Below are positions 15,845-24,148 of a DNA stretch of 64,000 nucleotides, piece by piece. The stretch is from Gemmata sp051859125 (GTDB lineage: Bacteria > Planctomycetota > Planctomycetia > Gemmatales > Gemmataceae). Every line of letters begins with the position of its first letter. Within the stretch, counting starts at the first letter, position 1. The notes beneath the pieces are model-generated. The model had not been told where the DNA came from. It made no database searches and saw only the letters and a list, made by a program, of their open reading frames with translations. The translations under genes and the position numbers were made by a program. The stretch is taken from assembly GCF_051859125.1 (NCBI RefSeq), contig NZ_JBHYGG010000057.1, positions 1 to 64,000 on the forward strand. Direction: 5' to 3'.

Positions 15845-16174
15845 ATGGACGACAACCGAAACACGATCACGACGACCGCATTTTCGAGCGCGCTGAGCGA
15901 GCAGATGTACACGGCGAACTGGCCGGATGACCCGTTCACCCGCGAGTTAAACGCGGAATGCATCCAGTGCGGCGGGTGTTCGTTCTTCGCGGCGTTCAAT
16001 TCCGACTGGGGATTGTGTGCCAACCCCAAGTCTCGACACCACCTTGAAACGGTGTTCGAGCACTTCACTTGTCCCGACCATCTGAACGAGGGATGGGGAC
16101 CGCACAGCTTCACGGAGCAGACCGACTTTCACTGCCGGTGTGGTGGCAACCCGATCCCGTCACCGCCCGCGTGA
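15845..16174 (+). CDS. Cysteine-rich protein of unknown function in the replication cluster
   Basis: I do not recognise this 109-residue protein with certainty. It has seven cysteines arranged as CIQCGGC (about 39-45), a single C in WGLCANPKS, a C in FTCPDH and CRCGG near the end, plus several histidines. This could bind zinc or an Fe-S cluster. The CxxCxxC...WGxCAN...S pattern faintly recalls the C-terminal motif of actinobacterial DUF3027, but I would not assign it. It starts 8 nt after the dciA-like stop and ends 54 nt before gyrB, so it is probably part of the dnaN-dciA-gyrB transcription unit. Its GC content is lower than its neighbours'. Confidence 0.7.
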   Translation: MDDNRNTITTTAFSSALSEQMYTANWPDDPFTRELNAECIQCGGCSFFAAFNSDWGLCANPKSRHHLETVFEHFTCPDHLNEGWGPHSFTEQTDFHCRCGGNPIPSPPA

Positions 16175-16228
16175 CGAGACCGACACAAGAGCCACGTCGA
16201 GTACCTCTAACGACCGAGACGGACCCAC

Positions 16229-18757
16229 ATGAGCGATACGGCAACGGTGCAGTACACCGAAGAGAACATGAAGAGCCTCAAGGACGCGGCTCACATCCGG
16301 CAGAACCCCGGGATGTACGTCGGGAACACGCAGTCCGGCGGGCTCCACCACCTCGTCTACGAGATCGTGTCGAACTCCGTGGACGAGGCGCTCGGCGGGT
16401 TCTGCACGCAGATCCGCGTCACGCTCCACGCCGACAACTCGGTCACCGTGTCCGATGACGGCCGCGGCATCCCCGTCGGCATCAAGAAGGACACGGGGAA
16501 GTCGGCCCTCGAAGAGGCGCTCACGATCGCCGGCAACAGCGGCAAGTTCGACAACGCCGCGTACCGCGTGTCGATCGGGCTGCACGGCATGGGCGCGAAG
16601 GCCATGAACGCGCTGTCCGAGTGGTGCGAGGTCGAGGTCCGCCGCGACGGGACCGTCTACAAGATGGAGTTCGAGCGCGGGTACGCGACCAGCGCGCTCC
16701 AGAACCTCGGCCCCACGCCGGACAAGAAGACCGGCACGTCGATCACGTTCAAGCCCGACCCCGAGATGTTCGGCGACCTGAAGTTCAGCTACGAGACGCT
16801 GTGCGACCGGTTCCGCGAGATCGCGTACCTGAACCGCGGGCTCGCGCTCTCGCTGCACGACGAGCGCGAGGTGCCGCACCGCAGCGAGGCGTACAAGTTC
16901 GACGGCGGCATCGCCGAGTACGTCGAGTGGCTCAACACCGCCCAGACGGTCGAGCACCCGCCGGTCTACATCAAGAAAGAGGTCGAGCACGCTACCAACG
17001 GCGGCGGGCTGATGATCTCCACCGAGGTCGCGCTCCAGTACACCGCGGGCGAGGAGAAGATCGAGCGGTGCTTCACGAACGGCGCGTTCAACCCGATCGG
17101 CGGCACGCACCTGTCCGGGTTCCGCTCGGGGCTCACGCGGGCGCTCAACGCCTACGGCAAGAAAGAAGGGCACTTCAAGGAGGGGCTGGAGGTCCGCGGC
17201 GAGGACTTCCGCGAGGGGCTCACGGTCGTCATCAGCGTCGGCCACCCGGACCCGGTGTTCGAGTCGCAGACCAAGGTGCGGCTGAACAACCCCGAGATGG
17301 AGGGGATCGTCAGCGGGGTCGTCTACGGGTACATGACCGAGTACCTGGAGAAGAACCCGAAGGAGGCGATGCGGATCTGCAAGCGGATCGCGCTGTCGGC
17401 CGAGGCCCGCATCGCGGCCCGCAAGGCCGTCGACGCGATCAAGGACCGCAAGAACATCCTGAGCGGCGGCGGGCTGCCGGGCAAGCTGTTCGACTGCACC
17501 ACCCGCGAGCGGGACCGCAGCGAACTGTTCCTGGTGGAGGGCGACTCCGCCGGCGGCAGCGCCGAGAGCGGCCGCGACCGCATGTTCCAGGCCGTGCTCC
17601 CGCTCCGGGGCAAGGTGCTCAACGTCGAGAAGGCGAAGCTCGACAAGCTCCTCAAGAACAACGAGATCTCGGCCCTCATCGCCGCGACCGGCGTGGACAT
17701 CGAGAACGTCGAGGACATCAGCAAGATCCGGTACGGCAAGATCATCATCCTGACCGACGCCGACGTGGACGGCCAGCACATCCGCACGCTGCTGCTCACG
17801 TTCTTCTTCCGCCAGATGCGGAAGCTCGTCGAGTGCGGGCACCTGTTCGTCGCCCGGCCCCCGCTCTACAAGGTCACGCAGAAGAAGGAGACGCGGTTCG
17901 TCCAGACGTTCAAGGAGATGGACCAGGAGAAGATGGCCCGCGGGCTGAAGGACACGGTGCTGCACGTCCAGGCGGTCAACGGCCGCGCCAACCGCGACTT
18001 CGCGAGCGACGCCCTCGCCAAGCTGCTCCCGATCCTGGCCGACGTCGAGACCGCGGTGGTGAACCTGGAGAAGCGCGGGCACACGCTCGAAACGTACCTC
18101 CACAAGGGGAAGGACGGGCTCCTCCCGTCGTACCACGTCCAGTTCGCGGGCAAGGAGCACTGGTTCCACGCGCAGGCCGAGGTGGACGCGTTCCGGGCCG
18201 AGCAGGCGAAGAAGCTCGGCAAGGAACTGGTGCTGGGCAACGACCTGGTGAGCACCCCCGAGGAGCCGACCGCCGCCGAGGCGGGCGCGCCGGTCGCGCC
18301 GGTGCCGGCCGAGCAGTACACGCTCGACGACTGGCACGAGGTCCGCGTGCTGAACGCCGCCATCGGCAAGCTCAAGGACGCCGGGTTCGAGGCCGGCGAC
18401 CTGGTGCCGCTGCCCCGCATCGCCGGCCGCGAGCCCCCGGTGCGGTTCGTGGTCGAGCACGGCGAGATCCGCCGCGACCTCGGGCACCTGCAGACGCTCG
18501 TCGCCGAGATCCGCAAGTTCGGCGAGAAGGGGATCAGCGTCACCCGGTTCAAGGGGCTGGGCGAAATGGACCCCGAGGAGCTGTGGGAGACGACCCTCGA
18601 CCCGCAGCACCGCACGCTGCTCAAGGTGACGCTCAACGACGCGATGGCCGCCGAGAAGGAGTTCCGCCGGCTCATGGGCGAGGACGTCGACGGCCGCCGC
18701 CGGTTCATCTTCGACAAGCCGCTGAACAACCCCGAGGACATCGACTACGGGGCATAG
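16229..18757 (+). CDS. gyrB: DNA gyrase subunit B
   Basis: This 842-residue type IIA topoisomerase ATPase subunit is longer than the usual 650 or 800. The GHKL ATPase part shows the catalytic Glu and Asn in YEIVSNSVDEALGG, SDDGRGIPV, and GLHGMGAKAMNALS, where the last differs from the common GLHGVGVSVVNALS. GGTHLSGFRSGLTR and the QTK lysine loop follow. The TOPRIM domain has LVEGDSAGGSAESGRDR, LRGKVLNVEKA and ILTDADVDGQHIRTLL. A family-specific insertion lies between about residues 560 and 760 before the C-terminal GLGEMDPEELWETT. Gyrase supercoils DNA together with GyrA, which is not in this window. Confidence 0.95.
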   Translation: MSDTATVQYTEENMKSLKDAAHIRQNPGMYVGNTQSGGLHHLVYEIVSNSVDEALGGFCTQIRVTLHADNSVTVSDDGRGIPVGIKKDTGKSALEEALTIAGNSGKFDNAAYRVSIGLHGMGAKAMNALSEWCEVEVRRDGTVYKMEFERGYATSALQNLGPTPDKKTGTSITFKPDPEMFGDLKFSYETLCDRFREIAYLNRGLALSLHDEREVPHRSEAYKFDGGIAEYVEWLNTAQTVEHPPVYIKKEVEHATNGGGLMISTEVALQYTAGEEKIERCFTNGAFNPIGGTHLSGFRSGLTRALNAYGKKEGHFKEGLEVRGEDFREGLTVVISVGHPDPVFESQTKVRLNNPEMEGIVSGVVYGYMTEYLEKNPKEAMRICKRIALSAEARIAARKAVDAIKDRKNILSGGGLPGKLFDCTTRERDRSELFLVEGDSAGGSAESGRDRMFQAVLPLRGKVLNVEKAKLDKLLKNNEISALIAATGVDIENVEDISKIRYGKIIILTDADVDGQHIRTLLLTFFFRQMRKLVECGHLFVARPPLYKVTQKKETRFVQTFKEMDQEKMARGLKDTVLHVQAVNGRANRDFASDALAKLLPILADVETAVVNLEKRGHTLETYLHKGKDGLLPSYHVQFAGKEHWFHAQAEVDAFRAEQAKKLGKELVLGNDLVSTPEEPTAAEAGAPVAPVPAEQYTLDDWHEVRVLNAAIGKLKDAGFEAGDLVPLPRIAGREPPVRFVVEHGEIRRDLGHLQTLVAEIRKFGEKGISVTRFKGLGEMDPEELWETTLDPQHRTLLKVTLNDAMAAEKEFRRLMGEDVDGRRRFIFDKPLNNPEDIDYGA

Positions 18758-18935
18758 GAAGTGCGGAGTGCGGAGCGCGGAACCCGGAGTGAAGACCAAT
18801 CAATTGGCGAGCCGGGAGCGTCAGCGACCGGAGTTCATGCGAAGGTGAACTCCGGTCGCTGATGCTCCCGGCTCGCCTTTGTCGTGTCTCTGATTGTCAT
18901 TCCGCACTCCGCGTTCCGAACTCCGCGTTTCCCGA
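18758..18935. repeat. Nested palindromic element between gyrB and ispF
   Basis: The inner hairpin 18806-18877 has long nearly perfect arms, starting GGCGAGCCGGGAGCGTCAGC, and ends in CTTT, so it can terminate gyrB transcription. It is flanked by GTGCGGAGTGCGGAGCGCGG (from about 18762) and an approximate inverse in 18898-18932. The inner part is related to the element at 31519. Confidence 0.75.
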
Positions 18936-19009
18936 CTGCCCTTTTTCACTTCTGCGGCCGGCCGGTACAATCGACCCAGGTTACCCGAGTTGTCTGCGGA
19001 GTTCGCGAA

Positions 19010-19516
19010 GTGTCATTCCGGGTTGGCAGCGGCCACGACTCGCACCGCCTCGCCGAGGGGCGGCCGCTGATCCTCGGCGGCGTCACGGTCCCGCACGCCC
19101 GCGGGCTCGTCGGCCACTCCGACGCCGACGCGGTGCTGCACGCCGTCACCGACGCGCTGCTCGGGGCGGTCGGCCTCGGCGACATCGGCGACGCCTACCC
19201 CGACACCGACCCCCGCTACCTCGGTGCCGACTCGCGGGTGTTCCTCGCCGAGTCGCTCGCGAAGCTGAACCAGATGGGCTGGCGGGTCGTCAACGTGGAC
19301 GTGACCGTCTTCGCCCAGGAGCCGAAGCTCGGCCCGGTGAAGGCGGCGATCCGCGACAACCTCGCCCTGCTGCTCGGCGTCCCACCCGACTGCGTGAACG
19401 TGAAGGCGAAGACCGGCGAGAGGGTCGGGCACATCGGCCGCTGCGAGGCGATCGCCACCCACGCCGTGGTATTGGTTCAGAAGTTATCCACAGATTACAC
19501 AGAGGACACAGATTAA
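19010..19516 (+). CDS. ispF: 2-C-methyl-D-erythritol 2,4-cyclodiphosphate synthase
   Basis: IspF closes the cyclodiphosphate ring in the MEP route to isoprenoids. The 168-residue protein shows the metal ligands of the GSGHDSHR motif, ILGGV, the loop GHSDADAVLHAVTDALLGA, LGDIGDAYPDTDP, and the C-terminal KAKTGERVGHIGRCEAIA. The GTG at 19010 places the family motif at the normal N-terminal position. The last ten or so residues (LSTDYTEDTD) and the stop codon come from the left arm of the palindrome 19486-19567, so the natural C-terminus has been replaced or extended. Confidence 0.93.
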   Translation: MSFRVGSGHDSHRLAEGRPLILGGVTVPHARGLVGHSDADAVLHAVTDALLGAVGLGDIGDAYPDTDPRYLGADSRVFLAESLAKLNQMGWRVVNVDVTVFAQEPKLGPVKAAIRDNLALLLGVPPDCVNVKAKTGERVGHIGRCEAIATHAVVLVQKLSTDYTEDTD

Positions 19517-19567
19517 AGACCGAGGTGCCCGTTCTTCAAATCTGTGTCTTCTGTGTAATCTGTGGAT
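19486..19567. repeat. Palindromic element (ATCCACAGATTACACAGA family)
   Basis: Two 29-nt arms (19486-19514 and 19539-19567) are inverted copies with one mismatch. The left arm encodes the IspF C-terminus; the right arm ends 18 nt before the cysS ATG and occupies its leader. It is AT-rich compared with the neighbouring genes. Confidence 0.9.
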
Positions 19568-19585
19568 CATCAAGGATTTCGCTCT

Positions 19586-21151
19586 ATGGCCCTGCAAGTG
19601 TACTCGACGCTGACCCGCAAGAAGGAACCGTTCCACAAGCGGCCGGGCGAGTCCGTCTCGATGTACGTGTGCGGGCCGACGGTGTACAAGCCGAGCCACA
19701 TCGGCCACATGGTCGGGCCGGTCATCTTCGACACGGTCAAGCGCTACCTCACGTACCTCGGGTACAAGGTGACCTGGGTCGTCAACATCACCGACGTGGA
19801 CGACAAGCTCATCGTCCGCGCCCGCGAACTGAAGACGACCGTGCCGGCGCTCGCGGCGCAGATGACCGAGGACTACTTCAAGTGCCTCAAGGCGCTGAAC
19901 GTCACCGGCATCGACCACTTCCCGCGGGCGACCGAGTACGTGAGCGGGATGATCGAGGTGATCCAGAAGCTCGAAGCGAAGGGCTACGCCTACCAGGTGG
20001 GCGACGGCGTGTACTTCGACGTGTCGAGGGACACCGACTACGGCGCGCTGAGCAACCGCGACCCGGAGCAGATGGAGGCCGGCGCGCGGCTCGAGGTGAA
20101 CGCCCGCAAGCGGAACCCCGGCGACTTCGCGCTGTGGAAGGGGGCCAAGCCCGACGAACCGCCCGAGGTGCAGTACGAGAGCCCGTTCACGTGCGGTCGC
20201 GGCCGCCCGGGGTGGCACATCGAGTGCACCTGCATGGCGATCAAGATGCTCGGCGAGACGCTCGACATCCACGGCGGCGGTCTCGACCTCCAGTTCCCGC
20301 ACCACGAGAACGAACTCGCCCAGAGCGAGAGCTGGACCGACAAGCCGTTCGCCCGCGTGTGGATGCACAACGGCCTGCTGAAGCTCAAGGACAAGGACGG
20401 CAACGAAGCGAAGATGGCCGGGTCGCTCGGCAACGTGCTGAACGTGGTCGACGCGCTGAAGCACGTGTCGGGTGAGGCACTGCGGTTCTTCATGCTGAAG
20501 ACGCACTACCGCTCGCCGATCGACCTGGGCATCTGGGACTGGAAGAACCCGGCGACGCCGGTTCCCGACGGCCTCGTCGAGTCGCGAACGGCCCACGGGT
20601 CGTTCGTGCGGTTCGCCGAGCGCGTGAAGCGCGTCACGGGGAGCGGGTACGCGGAGCTGAAGTCGCCCGCGACGTTCGACCCGAACCGCACGTTCACGCA
20701 GCCGGCGTTCGCGGAAGCGTACCGCGAGTTCCGCGCGTACCTCGACGACGACTTCAACACCGGCGGCGCGGTCGGCGTGCTGAGCACGTTGGTCACGAGT
20801 CTGAACAAGGCCGCAGATGCCGCGAAGCTCGAAGACCCCGCGACGACCAACGCCGCGGCGAAGGCCGAGTTCATCGAGGGCGCGACGCTCGTCAAGGAGA
20901 TGGCGACTGTTCTGGGGCTGACGTTCGACGTGCCGCAGGCGGACCTCGGCGGCGCGCTCGTCGCGGGGCTCATGCAGTTGCTCCTCGACCTGCGGAACAA
21001 CCTCCGCACGGAGGCGAAGGCGGCGGCGAAGGACAACCCGCTGAAGAAGGCGCTGTTCGACCAGACGGACCTGATCCGCAAGCGGCTCGCGGACCTCGGC
21101 GTCACCCTCGAAGACCGCCCCGGCGGCACGACGTGGCGCGTGGGGAGTTGA
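19586..21151 (+). CDS. cysS: Cysteine--tRNA ligase
   Basis: This 521-residue class I synthetase charges tRNA-Cys. It shows the zinc ligand Cys29 in YVCGPTVY, the HIGH motif at 38-41, NITDVDDKLI, the zinc-binding HIEC (Cys214) and FPHHENELAQSE. The adenylate-stabilising loop reads KMAGSLGN at 276-283, where most homologues have KMSKSLGN, so the second lysine is missing. The start at 19586 (MALQVYST) is chosen because the upstream ATG would translate the palindrome. No clear ribosome site remains, since the repeat fills the leader. Confidence 0.95.
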   Translation: MALQVYSTLTRKKEPFHKRPGESVSMYVCGPTVYKPSHIGHMVGPVIFDTVKRYLTYLGYKVTWVVNITDVDDKLIVRARELKTTVPALAAQMTEDYFKCLKALNVTGIDHFPRATEYVSGMIEVIQKLEAKGYAYQVGDGVYFDVSRDTDYGALSNRDPEQMEAGARLEVNARKRNPGDFALWKGAKPDEPPEVQYESPFTCGRGRPGWHIECTCMAIKMLGETLDIHGGGLDLQFPHHENELAQSESWTDKPFARVWMHNGLLKLKDKDGNEAKMAGSLGNVLNVVDALKHVSGEALRFFMLKTHYRSPIDLGIWDWKNPATPVPDGLVESRTAHGSFVRFAERVKRVTGSGYAELKSPATFDPNRTFTQPAFAEAYREFRAYLDDDFNTGGAVGVLSTLVTSLNKAADAAKLEDPATTNAAAKAEFIEGATLVKEMATVLGLTFDVPQADLGGALVAGLMQLLLDLRNNLRTEAKAAAKDNPLKKALFDQTDLIRKRLADLGVTLEDRPGGTTWRVGS

Positions 21152-21158
21152 TCGGTGC

Positions 21159-21193
21159 GCGTCCGGTCGGGCGGCCTGTGCCGGACCGGACGC
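21159..21193 (+). terminator. Hairpin after cysS
   Basis: A 10-bp stem (GCGTCCGGTC/GACCGGACGC) with a 15-nt loop lies 8 nt after the cysS stop. No T-run follows, so factor-independent termination is uncertain. Confidence 0.4.
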
Positions 21194-21297
21194 CGGAACG
21201 CACATCGCGCCTTCGTTCAGGGAAGGGCACCGACATTTCGTTTTGCCGGGGGCGGGGTATAGCGGGGTGATCCGAACTTCTCGTGCGAGGTGCGACC

Positions 21298-21909
21298 GTG
21301 CCCACCCCGAAGCGCATCCTCGGCATCGACCCCGGCCTGCAAGTCACGGGGTACGGCGTCCTCGAAGTCACCGACGCCGGGCCGCGGGTGTGCGAGGCCG
21401 GCGTCATCCGCTCGGCCGAGGGCCGCGACACTGCTGACATGGCCCGCCGCGTCAAGACGCTTTACGATGGGCTGTGTGAGGTGCTGGAGCAGTACTCACC
21501 CACCGCGATGGCCGTCGAGCAGCTCTTCGCCCACTACGACCACCCGCGGACGGCGATCCTCATGGCCCACGCCCGCGGGGCGTTCTTCCTCGCCGGTGCG
21601 CAGTATAGTATACCTGTGACCAGTTACGCCCCCGCCCGGGTGAAGAAGCTCGTGACAGGCAGCGGCCGGGCGAGCAAGGAGCAGATGCAGCACGCGGTCG
21701 CCCGCGAGCTGAACCTCGCCGGCCCGCCCGAGCCGCACGACGTCGCCGACGCCCTCGCCATCGCCCTGTGCCACTACTTCGCCGGCAGCGGCGGGATCAT
21801 GGGCGGTGCCCGCGGCGCGACGTTCACCGGCATCAACTGCGAGGCGCTGTTCGGCCCCGACCCGGACCGGATCGACGACGAACCCGAATCCACGGACGAC
21901 GCGGCATGA
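21298..21909 (+). CDS. ruvC: Holliday junction endonuclease RuvC
   Basis: RuvC cuts Holliday junctions after branch migration by RuvAB. The 203-residue protein shows the first catalytic aspartate in ILGIDPGLQVTGYG, the glutamate in AVEQLFAHYDH, the helix GRASKEQMQHAV, and the final aspartate pair in HDVADALAIALCH. I chose the GTG at 21298 because GAGG lies 7 nt upstream; a GTG at 21283 would add five residues. About 35 residues at the C-terminus extend beyond the usual end. Its stop overlaps the ruvA start (ATGA). Confidence 0.95.
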   Translation: MPTPKRILGIDPGLQVTGYGVLEVTDAGPRVCEAGVIRSAEGRDTADMARRVKTLYDGLCEVLEQYSPTAMAVEQLFAHYDHPRTAILMAHARGAFFLAGAQYSIPVTSYAPARVKKLVTGSGRASKEQMQHAVARELNLAGPPEPHDVADALAIALCHYFAGSGGIMGGARGATFTGINCEALFGPDPDRIDDEPESTDDAA

Positions 21910-22622
21910 TTACCAAGATGACGGGCGTCCTCACCCGCGTGCTCGACGACGAGGTCCGCCTCCAGATCGACGCCTTCGAGTACCAGGTGCTGGTGCCCGA
22001 GAGCGTCCGCCGCGTCATCCAGATGAGGGTCGGCCAGGAGGTCACGTTCCACGTCACCGAGTACCTCGAAGGCAACTCGGGCGGGAACCGGTTCGTTCCG
22101 CGGAAGCTCGGGTTCAACACCGAGGCCGAACTCGAGTTCTTCGACCTGTTCTGCACCGTCGAGAAGATCGGCTCGAAGAAGGCGCTCAAGGCGATGGCCC
22201 GCCCGGTGCGGGAGATCGCCGACGCCATCGCCCGGCAGGACGCGCGGTGGCTCAGCACGCTCCCCGGCATCGGCGCGACGACGGCCGAGCAGATCGTCAC
22301 GACGCTGAAGCGGAAGGTGGCGAGCTTCGTGATGGCGGCGTCCGCACCGGCCCCCGCGCCCGGCGGCGCGACCCCGCCCGAGGAGCCGAAGGCCAGGGCG
22401 AGCAAGAAGAAAGCCGCGGCCGCGGCCGAGCCCGATCCGCAACCCGTGGTGGTGTCGATGGACGCCGACGGTCAACTGGTCGAGGACGTGTACCAGGCGC
22501 TGATGGGCCTCGGCCACAACCCAATCGAGGCCCGCACCAGGCTCGACGCCCTGCTGACCTGCGGCAAGCCGTTCAAGAACCTCCCGGACGCACTCACGCT
22601 GATCTACGCTCAGAAGGGGTAA
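21906..22622 (+). CDS. ruvA: Holliday junction DNA helicase subunit RuvA
   Basis: RuvA binds the four-way junction and loads the RuvB motor. The 238-residue protein has the N-terminal OB fold (MITKMTGVLTRVLDDEVRLQ), a helix-hairpin-helix region around DLFCTVEKIGSKKALKAM and LPGIGATTAEQIV, and the C-terminal RuvB-binding domain from about 190 (EDVYQALMGLGHNPIEA). An Ala/Pro/Lys-rich linker at about 143-180 makes it longer than the usual 200 residues. The start overlaps the ruvC stop by 4 nt. Confidence 0.95.
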   Translation: MITKMTGVLTRVLDDEVRLQIDAFEYQVLVPESVRRVIQMRVGQEVTFHVTEYLEGNSGGNRFVPRKLGFNTEAELEFFDLFCTVEKIGSKKALKAMARPVREIADAIARQDARWLSTLPGIGATTAEQIVTTLKRKVASFVMAASAPAPAPGGATPPEEPKARASKKKAAAAAEPDPQPVVVSMDADGQLVEDVYQALMGLGHNPIEARTRLDALLTCGKPFKNLPDALTLIYAQKG

Positions 22623-22628
22623 CGGCCC

Positions 22629-22835
22629 ATGACCATCTCGTTTCAACTCGATCAACCGAGTGAGATTGCCCTCCAACAGGAGGCTGCCGGCCTCGGGGTG
22701 ACCCCCGAACAACTGGCAGCGGACATCGTCAAGCGGCACCTTCTCGTGAGGGCTGACGACGCACCGTTTCAACAAGCGATGAACGCCAGTCTCAGGGAGA
22801 ACGAAGAACTCCTCCGCCGGTTTGCGAAGAGGTGA
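22629..22835 (+). CDS. Small antitoxin-like protein inside the ruv operon
   Basis: The family is not recognised. The 68-residue protein begins with a beta-strand and two helices (TISFQLDQPSEIALQQEAAGLGVTPEQLAADIVK), a pattern common in small DNA-binding antitoxins, and ends in a charged helix. It lies 6 nt after ruvA and 6 nt before the next small gene. Its base composition is visibly lower in GC than ruvA and ruvB, which suggests later insertion. An antitoxin role is only a guess. Confidence 0.65.
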   Translation: MTISFQLDQPSEIALQQEAAGLGVTPEQLAADIVKRHLLVRADDAPFQQAMNASLRENEELLRRFAKR

Positions 22836-22841
22836 GCGACC

Positions 22842-23081
22842 ATGGCACTGATTGCCCAAATTGAGCAGACCACGAAGGAGCGACAGAGGGTCCACGCACC
22901 GACCCGATGCCACGTCTCGTCGTTCACGGCGGATGGCGGAAAGACGATTCTCCAGCTCGATACGTTCGGCACAGAAGATCGGACATTTACCGAGAAGATT
23001 AGTCAGTCGATTCAGCTTGATGAGGCCGCCGCCCGTCAGCTTCTCGATCTCATTCGCCAAACATTCCCGAACCTTGCCTGA
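22842..23081 (+). CDS. Small conserved-looking protein inside the ruv operon
   Basis: This 79-residue protein has an ERQRVHAPTRCHVSSF segment, then LQLDTFGTEDRTF and a C-terminal SIQLDEAAARQLLDLIRQTF. I recall similar LQxDTxGS...SQSIQ-type small proteins in cyanobacteria and planctomycetes but cannot name a function. It does not look like a RelE, MazF or PIN toxin. With the upstream 68-residue gene it forms a low-GC pair between ruvA and ruvB. Confidence 0.65.
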   Translation: MALIAQIEQTTKERQRVHAPTRCHVSSFTADGGKTILQLDTFGTEDRTFTEKISQSIQLDEAAARQLLDLIRQTFPNLA

Positions 23082-23107
23082 TAACAGCTCAAGACGTGAA
23101 GGCACCT

Positions 23108-24148
23108 ATGGGCCGTGAGAAAGTCATCACCACCGTTCCGGCCGACGAGGTCCAGAAGCACGACGCGGCACTGCGGCCCAAGCTCCTCAAGGAGGTGATC
23201 GGGCAGCGGAAGGTCGCGGAGCGGCTGGAGGTCGCCGTCGCGGGCTGCAAGAAGCTCAACGAGCCGCTCGGGCACATCCTGTTCGACGGCCCGCCGGGCC
23301 TCGGCAAGACCACGTTCGCCACGGTGCTCCCGAACGAACTTGGCACCACGGTCCAGATGACCAGCGGCCCGGCGCTCTCGAAGCCCGCCGACATGCTCCC
23401 GTTCCTCACCAACCTGGAGGAAGGGTCGATCCTGTTCATCGACGAGATCCACCGGATGCCGCGGGTGGTCGAGGAGTTCATCTACCCGGCGATGGAGGAC
23501 TTCCGCATCGACATCGTGCTCGGCGAGGGGATGAGCGCCCGCACCATCTCGATGGCGCTGAAGCGGTTCACCCTCATCGGCGCGACCACCCGCAGCGGGA
23601 TGCTCAGCGGGCCGATGCGGGACCGGTTCAAGATCCACGAGCACCTGGAGTTTTACAGCACCGAGGAGCTGGCGCGGATCGTCACCGTGAACGCCGCGAA
23701 GCTGAACACCCCGCTCTCGCCGGCCGCCGCGCACGAACTGGCCCGCCGCAGCCGCGGGACGCCGCGGGTCGCGAACAGCCGGCTGTACTGGGCGCGGAGC
23801 TACGCCGCGGCCCGGCACGACGGGAACATCACCGAGGAGGTGGCGCGGGCGGCGCTCGACATGGCCGAGGTGGACCGCGACGGGCTCGACCGCAACGACC
23901 GGAAGTACCTGGAGACGCTCATCGACCTGTACGGCGGCGGGCCGACCGGGGTCGAGGCGCTCGCCGCGACGATGAACCTCGCGGTCGACACGCTCTCGGA
24001 CGAGATCGAGCCGTACCTGCTCCGCGAGCAGTACGTCAGCCGCGACCGCCGCGGCCGCATCGCGATGCCGCGGGGGTTCGCGCTGCTGGGCCGCTCGCAA
24101 CCGAAGCCGAAGGCCGACGAGAGGCCTCAGTCGGGGCTGTTCGAGTGA
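23108..24148 (+). CDS. ruvB: Holliday junction DNA helicase subunit RuvB
   Basis: RuvB is the AAA+ motor that drives branch migration with RuvA. The 346-residue protein shows RPKLLKEVIGQRKV, Walker A DGPPGLGKTT, Walker B ILFIDEIHRMP, sensor 1 LIGATTRSGMLS with the arginine finger in PMRDRFKI, SRGTPRVANSRL, and the winged-helix end LLREQYVSRDRRGRIA. The ATG at 23108 is preferred to the GTG at 23096. The last 22 nt overlap the convergent DUF454 gene. Confidence 0.96.
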   Translation: MGREKVITTVPADEVQKHDAALRPKLLKEVIGQRKVAERLEVAVAGCKKLNEPLGHILFDGPPGLGKTTFATVLPNELGTTVQMTSGPALSKPADMLPFLTNLEEGSILFIDEIHRMPRVVEEFIYPAMEDFRIDIVLGEGMSARTISMALKRFTLIGATTRSGMLSGPMRDRFKIHEHLEFYSTEELARIVTVNAAKLNTPLSPAAAHELARRSRGTPRVANSRLYWARSYAAARHDGNITEEVARAALDMAEVDRDGLDRNDRKYLETLIDLYGGGPTGVEALAATMNLAVDTLSDEIEPYLLREQYVSRDRRGRIAMPRGFALLGRSQPKPKADERPQSGLFE

